Positions 60,107 to 64,000 of a DNA stretch of 64,000 bases are shown one piece after another; the first letter of the stretch is position 1; each line of letters opens with the position of its first letter. This DNA comes from JAPLDA01 sp043787975 (lineage in GTDB: Bacteria > Bacteroidota > Bacteroidia > AKYH767-A > 2013-40CM-41-45), in NCBI GenBank assembly GCA_043787975.1, contig JAYVUK010000041.1, forward strand, positions 19,862 to 83,861, read 5' to 3'. The notes beneath the pieces were generated by a model. The model was not told where the DNA came from. It made no database searches and saw nothing but the letters and a program-made list of their open reading frames with translations. A program made the position numbers and the translations under genes.

Positions 60107-61141
60107 ATGAGACTTTTTTTTCAAGACAACTGGAGGACCCATATTCACTATTTTAAAAAGCTCTATTTAGCCGGGGGGCTTATTCTCGCAGTGCTTCTGG
60201 TTGGAATGCTGGGGTATATTCTGATCGAACATTACTCGTTCCTCGATTCCTTTTTCATGACAATCATTACGGTTGCCACGGTCGGTTACAGGGAAGTAAA
60301 TCCGTTAAGTGATGCCGGAAAATTATTTACATCATTTCTCATTATCTTTAGCATCGGAACAATTGCGTACGCAGTTTCTGTTTTTACAAAATATATTATT
60401 GAAGGAGAGTTCCAGACTTATTTCAAACATTACAAAGTGAATAAAGAAATCTTAAAATTGGAGAATCACGTGATCGTTTGCGGGTACGGACGAAACGGAA
60501 GGCAGGCCTGCGATCAGCTTCGTTCACAGAACGAATTGTTTGTCGCCATCGAGTCCAATCCTGAAATCATTGAGCACATGCGTGAGCATTCGGATCTTCT
60601 TTTTATTGAAGGTGATGCAACGGAAGATGAAGTATTGCTCGGAGCCGGATTGAAGCGAGCCAAAGCACTGATTACTGCATTGCCAAATGATGCTGCCAAT
60701 GTATTTGTGGTGTTGACGGCACGTGAAATGAATCCCGGTTTGAAAATTATCAGTCGTGCTTCTGAAGACGGGTCTGAAAATAAGCTGAAGCGGGCCGGAG
60801 CCAATAGTGTTATCATGCCGGATAAAATCGGTGGAACGCACATGGCAGCGCTGGTGGTAAAACCCGATGTCCTTGAATTCATCGATCACATCACAGGAAC
60901 CATTAATATCAAGTTGGAAGAAATTCTCTACAACAGTTTACCGGAACGGATGCGTGACAAATCGATTCGTGAACTGGAGATCCGGAATAAAACAGGCGCG
61001 AATATTATCGGGTTCAAAACTGCGGCAGGAGAATACGTCATCAATCCGCCGCCGGATACGATTATGCAACAGGATGCAAAACTCTTTGTATTGGGAACCC
61101 AAGAACAAGTGAACAGGTTTAAAGAAATATTAGTGAACTGA
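60107..61141 (+). CDS. Potassium-channel protein with RCK (TrkA-N) domain
   Basis: A 344-residue protein with two helices around a pore loop, followed by a TrkA-N/RCK nucleotide-binding domain (about 122-240) and a TrkA-C-like domain (about 260-340). The pore has TVATVGYREVNPLSDAG at 55-71, so the filter reads T58-V59-G60-Y61-R62-E63. The canonical TVGYGD has Gly and Asp at the last two places. The first RCK motif is HVIVCGYGRNGRQ. The start is ATG 60107, supported by a promoter that ends 6 nt upstream. It is probably K+-selective or nearly so, but the Arg needs testing. Confidence 0.9.
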   Translation: MRLFFQDNWRTHIHYFKKLYLAGGLILAVLLVGMLGYILIEHYSFLDSFFMTIITVATVGYREVNPLSDAGKLFTSFLIIFSIGTIAYAVSVFTKYIIEGEFQTYFKHYKVNKEILKLENHVIVCGYGRNGRQACDQLRSQNELFVAIESNPEIIEHMREHSDLLFIEGDATEDEVLLGAGLKRAKALITALPNDAANVFVVLTAREMNPGLKIISRASEDGSENKLKRAGANSVIMPDKIGGTHMAALVVKPDVLEFIDHITGTINIKLEEILYNSLPERMRDKSIRELEIRNKTGANIIGFKTAAGEYVINPPPDTIMQQDAKLFVLGTQEQVNRFKEILVN

Positions 61142-61186
61142 TTTGAAATTTTTAATGTGAATAGGACGAAGCAATAAAGTTTTTTT

Positions 61187-62098
61187 ATGAAAACAATTCT
61201 TGTTACCGGCAGCAACGGACTTTTAGGTCAGAAAATTATTTATGCATTGCGCAACCGAAGCGATGTGCGTTGTATTGCTACATCCAAAGGAGTCAATCGG
61301 ATGTTGGCAAAAGACGGTTACACATTTGAATCGCTGGATATTACCGATAAAGAGCAAGTAGAAAAAATTTTCGCTCAATATAAACCGGATGTTGTCATCA
61401 ACACGGCTGCGATGACCAATGTGGATGCTTGTGAATCTAAAAAGGAAGAATGTATTGCTGCGAATGTAGAAGCCGTGTTCTCACTGGTTATACTGTGTGC
61501 GAAAAATAGCGCACATTTGATTCAGCTATCCACTGATTTTGTTTTTGACGGAGAACACGGACCGTACATTGAAACCGACGTTCCAAATCCGTTGAGCTTT
61601 TATGCCAAATCAAAATACGATGCGGAGATGTGTATCGAGGAATCAGGCATCAAATGGACAATTATCCGCACCATTATTATTTACGGAGTGGTAGATGATA
61701 ACAGCCGTTCCAATGTTGTGTTGTGGGCGAAAAATTCATTGGAGAAAAAACAAACGATCAACGTTATTAACGATCAGTTTAGGTCACCAACGCTGGCAGA
61801 AGATTTGGCAGATGCATGCATCAGTGCTGCTCTTAAAAATGCAACAGGTGTATATCATGTTTCGGGGCGTGAGACGATGTGTATGCTCGACATTGTAAAG
61901 ATTGTCGCGGATTATTTTCAACTTGATTCATCATTTATTAATTCTGTTTCATCTGAACAATTAAATCAACCGGCAAAACGTCCGCCTGTTACGGGTTTCA
62001 TTATTACGAAAGCCATGCGCGATCTGAATTTTTATCCGCATACATTTATAGAAGGTTTATCTGTCGTAAAAAAACAATTGGAGAGGAATGCACTGTAG
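61187..62098 (+). CDS. RfbD-like NAD-dependent reductase/epimerase
   Basis: A 303-residue Rossmann-fold protein. The N-terminal TGSNGLLGQKI is at 7-17, NTAAMTNVDACE follows and the catalytic YxxxK is in FYAKSKYDAE (about 140-150). The whole resembles dTDP-4-dehydrorhamnose reductase (RfbD) and related extended SDRs. DFVFDGEHGPYIETDVPNPL (about 115-134) also fits. In Bacteroidota similar proteins act singly outside rhamnose operons. No rfbA/B/C gene is near, so the reaction is uncertain. There is a 45-nt gap to the K+ channel gene. Confidence 0.85.
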   Translation: MKTILVTGSNGLLGQKIIYALRNRSDVRCIATSKGVNRMLAKDGYTFESLDITDKEQVEKIFAQYKPDVVINTAAMTNVDACESKKEECIAANVEAVFSLVILCAKNSAHLIQLSTDFVFDGEHGPYIETDVPNPLSFYAKSKYDAEMCIEESGIKWTIIRTIIIYGVVDDNSRSNVVLWAKNSLEKKQTINVINDQFRSPTLAEDLADACISAALKNATGVYHVSGRETMCMLDIVKIVADYFQLDSSFINSVSSEQLNQPAKRPPVTGFIITKAMRDLNFYPHTFIEGLSVVKKQLERNAL

Positions 62099-62219
62099 TA
62101 CAATAAGAAAGCGAGGTCATGCTGGAAGCATCTTTTTCGAAATTTAGAGTCCTGTATCTTTCTAAAAAGGAATTACTCGTGAATGATGGAATGATTTGTT
62201 GACTTAGAATTTTTAGATG

Positions 62220-62325
62220 TACTATTTCTCTGCGAACTTTTGCGATTCCTCAGCGTTCTGTGCGGTTTCAAAAAATGGAACCGCAGAGGACGCAAAGAAG
62301 GCGCAGAGAAACGCAAAGGGTTCGA
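62220..62325. repeat. Inverted GCGCAGAG-type repeat in a 283-nt gap
   Basis: TCTCTGCGAACTTTTGCG and CTGTGCGGTTTC on the left face GGAACCGCAGAGGACGC and GGCGCAGAGAAACGC on the right. The arms pair imperfectly over about 40 nt around a TTCAAAAAATGG loop. Rules of this kind (CGCAGAG...CTCTGCG) form a known dispersed element in environmental genomes (recollection). Nothing else is seen in 62099-62381. Confidence 0.7.
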
Positions 62326-62381
62326 TATATTAAATGTTTTTATTTTTTTAACAGGTTAAAGTTTTTTAATTTTTTTTGATC

Positions 62382-63356
62382 ATGACAAAACGTTCTGTCT
62401 TCCGCGACACGTGGAAGGATTATTTTTCCTTTTCAAGGAGAGAACGGAGAGGTATTTTTGCTCTTCTCATAATCATCTTATTGCAAATCGGAATTCTGAT
62501 TTATCTGAACTATTTTTCTTCCAAGGAACCACCACAGGATTTTTCAAAATTTGAAAAACAAGTGAATGATTTTTATGCAGCGCTTGATTCTGCTGATAGT
62601 TCCACGGATGAACCATCTCAAAATAATTTCAAAACGAAAGAAGAATATGCATCGCTCAATGCCAAAAAGAAAATTGAACTTTTTACTTTCAGTCCGAATA
62701 ATTTATCGGAAGAAGATTGGCGGCGACTTGGCTTCAGTGACAAGCAAATTAAAGTGATCAAAAATTACGAATCGAAAGGAGGGAAGTTCCGCTCAAAAGA
62801 AGATGTGAAGAAGATGTTTTGCATTACTGAAAGAGATTACAACCGGATTGAACCGTATATCAGCATTCCGGAAACGGAGAAGGAAAATACGAAACCGCCA
62901 AAGGCGAGTCTCGCTGAAAGCGGTTCAGAAAGAGTGAAATATGAGAAAACAAAAATTCTGGTTGATATTGGAATTGCTGATTCAATAGAGTTAGATAAGC
63001 TGAAAGGAATCGGTCCTTCGTTTGCGCATCGAATTTCTGTTTACAGGGAAAAGCTCGGTGGTTTTGTCCGACTGGAACAGTTGCATGAAGTCTGGGGATT
63101 TACCGATTCACTTTACAAATCGTTGCTTCCAACTATTTGTTTAAAAGATTCCACCAACATCAGGAAAATAAATTTGAACACGGCTGACTTCAAAGAGTTG
63201 AATAGCCACCCTTATATCGGTTACCAGCTTGCAGGTATCATTTCCAATTACCGTAAGCAACACACTGGTTTCAGGAGTGTGGATGAAATCAAAAAGATAC
63301 CTTTGGTAAATGATGAACTTTATAGTAAATTGGTTCCTTATTTGAAAATTGAATAA
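62382..63356 (+). CDS. ComEA-like helix-hairpin-helix protein
   Basis: A 324-residue protein with a membrane helix at about residues 24-41 and a soluble rest. It contains at least three helix-hairpin-helix units: LGFSDKQIKVIKNYESKGG (about 117), DKLKGIGPSFAHRISVYREK (about 205) and LNSHPYIGYQLAGIISNYRK (about 275). It is probably a DNA-binding protein of the ComEA type. A longer size and three HhH pairs, common in Bacteroidota, set it apart from the short ComEA. The start is ATG 62382 (MTKRSVFRDTWKDYF); a TTG at 62376 is unlikely. Confidence 0.9.
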   Translation: MTKRSVFRDTWKDYFSFSRRERRGIFALLIIILLQIGILIYLNYFSSKEPPQDFSKFEKQVNDFYAALDSADSSTDEPSQNNFKTKEEYASLNAKKKIELFTFSPNNLSEEDWRRLGFSDKQIKVIKNYESKGGKFRSKEDVKKMFCITERDYNRIEPYISIPETEKENTKPPKASLAESGSERVKYEKTKILVDIGIADSIELDKLKGIGPSFAHRISVYREKLGGFVRLEQLHEVWGFTDSLYKSLLPTICLKDSTNIRKINLNTADFKELNSHPYIGYQLAGIISNYRKQHTGFRSVDEIKKIPLVNDELYSKLVPYLKIE

Positions 63357-63365
63357 TTCAGTTGC

Positions 63366-63822
63366 ATGAAAAGAAATTTACTTTTCCTTCTATTTTCTTT
63401 TTCCATTTTTATTTCCCATAGCCAGGGTAAGATTATTTACCTTGAACTTAACCACTAAACATGTATCAAAATGGTCTCTGAAAACAGGGGGTCAATTACA
63501 CCGAAAATTCCACAATAGCCCTGTTGTAACAAACACAACTTCCAATACGCTTATTGCAACCGGAATTTCTTCCATTGCAAATAATAATATGCAATTAAAA
63601 GTTTATCCGAATCCGTCAACAGGTATTTTCCATTTTCAATTCAGCGATTCACGAGAGCAAATAAAACGAATTGCAATAACTGACATAACAGGAAGAGTAG
63701 TTTATACTGTTGAGAAGAATTTAAGCGAGCTAAACACTTCTGAGCTTTCGAGCGGAATTTATTTTTATTCTGTGTTTACAAAGAGTGATAAACTTTTCAA
63801 GGGGAAATTGATAAAAGAATAA
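63366..63822 (+). pseudogene. Decayed T9SS-sorted gene: signal peptide and sorting domain in different frames
   Basis: An ATG at 63366 begins a clear signal peptide (MKRNLLFLLFSFSIFISHSQ) and stops at about 63456 (GKIIYLELNH then TAA). In the next frame (from about 63442) the rest reads an intact T9SS domain, with MQLKVYPNPSTGIFHFQF (about residues 50-67) and a C-terminal SGIYFYSVFTKSDKLFKGKL. This is best explained as a T9SS cargo gene that lost its central part and its frame. The TTG at 63442 is probably not a real start. Alternatively, a sequencing or assembly error could split an unusually small T9SS protein. Confidence 0.65.
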
Positions 63823-64000
63823 CTGACTAGGGTGTCAGATGTTCCTTTCACCTGGCACATATCGAAAAGAATATTTCCTTTTTCTTGTCACTTTTCTTTA
63901 GAAGAAAAGTAACCAAAAGAATCGTGCGTTACCGAGGCAATTTTATTTTTCTCGTACCTCGAAAAATAAACCGCGGCTTGAGAACACTTGAATTGGATTG
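63823..64000. other. 178-nt 3' edge without a gene
   Basis: Contains TGGCACATATCG and CTTTTCTTTAGAAGAAAAGT (arms CTTTTCTT/AAGAAAAG), another short hairpin-like repeat. I see no open reading frame that continues beyond the window. The right edge ends inside this region. Confidence 0.4.

Noticed and set aside
63442..63822. An independent T9SS gene starting at TTG 63442
   Set aside because: The start has no upstream support, and a signal peptide exists in another frame 76 nt upstream, so a decayed gene is a better explanation.
1..64000. tRNA, rRNA, IS transposase, integrase or restriction-modification genes
   Set aside because: None was seen on either strand; no T-loop-like GGTTCGAATCC or DDE/Tyr-recombinase motif was found by eye. 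A tRNAscan-type search was not possible.

Overview
The window is one contiguous chromosomal stretch of a low-GC member of the Bacteroidota. Type IX secretion (T9SS) genes (porV, porU, porP/sprF, gldJ), three T9SS-sorted products or remnants, ORF6N genes, and promoter-like TAnnTTTG/TTG pairs all point there. The order is uncertain; a Chitinophagales- or Sphingobacteriales-like environmental genome would fit. I saw no tRNA, rRNA, CRISPR array, IS transposase or prophage.

Layout. Positions 1-4911: a 5'-truncated unknown gene, then an AI-2E-type permease, a lipid-transport set (mlaE, mlaF, mlaD) and an alpha/beta hydrolase. Positions 4979-12573: envelope genes (BamA-like protein, PAP2 phosphatase, DUF3943 protein, AsmA/DUF748 protein) and a TMTC-like pseudogene. 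Positions 12670-23947: DsrE protein, recG, rhomboid protease, adenine deaminase, a small GIY-YIG cassette, purL, a multipass membrane protein and an amino-acid permease. Positions 24015-33848: two tandem ORF6N genes, an SDR, yebC, a C-terminal processing protease, a tiny membrane protein, a DinB protein, an amidohydrolase lipoprotein and pheT. Positions 33961-41489: yajQ, an FG-GAP T9SS protein, a deoxynucleoside kinase, a propeller-like protein, a four-helix-bundle gene, a GH3 protein and fabD. Positions 41656-56107: a T9SS protein, pyruvate dehydrogenase E2 and E1 alpha split by a second four-helix-bundle gene, a DinB protein, cdd, ispF, porV, porU, porP and gldJ. Positions 56163-64000: a permease, pyrF, a DUF2851 protein, a PspC protein, a K+ channel, an RfbD-like reductase, a helix-hairpin-helix protein and a decayed T9SS gene.

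The most unusual content is in short repeats rather than in whole operons. (1) Both ORF6N genes carry a long, perfect intragenic palindrome around the same SQIV codons. The outer arms differ between the two copies but stay self-complementary in each, and a shorter copy lies outside the genes. (2) Two four-helix-bundle genes and one GIY-YIG gene each sit tightly between inverted copies of a short repeat, and in two of the three the repeat supplies the stop codon. This looks like small mobile cassettes. (3) Several different short repeat families interrupt conserved protein genes in frame (pheT, pdhC twice, pyrF, porU, the rhomboid gene and others), much like Rickettsia palindromic elements. (4) A 43-nt element is shared upstream of two envelope genes.

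All calls come from reading the sequence by eye. Family names rest on motifs and recollection of the families, not on database searches.
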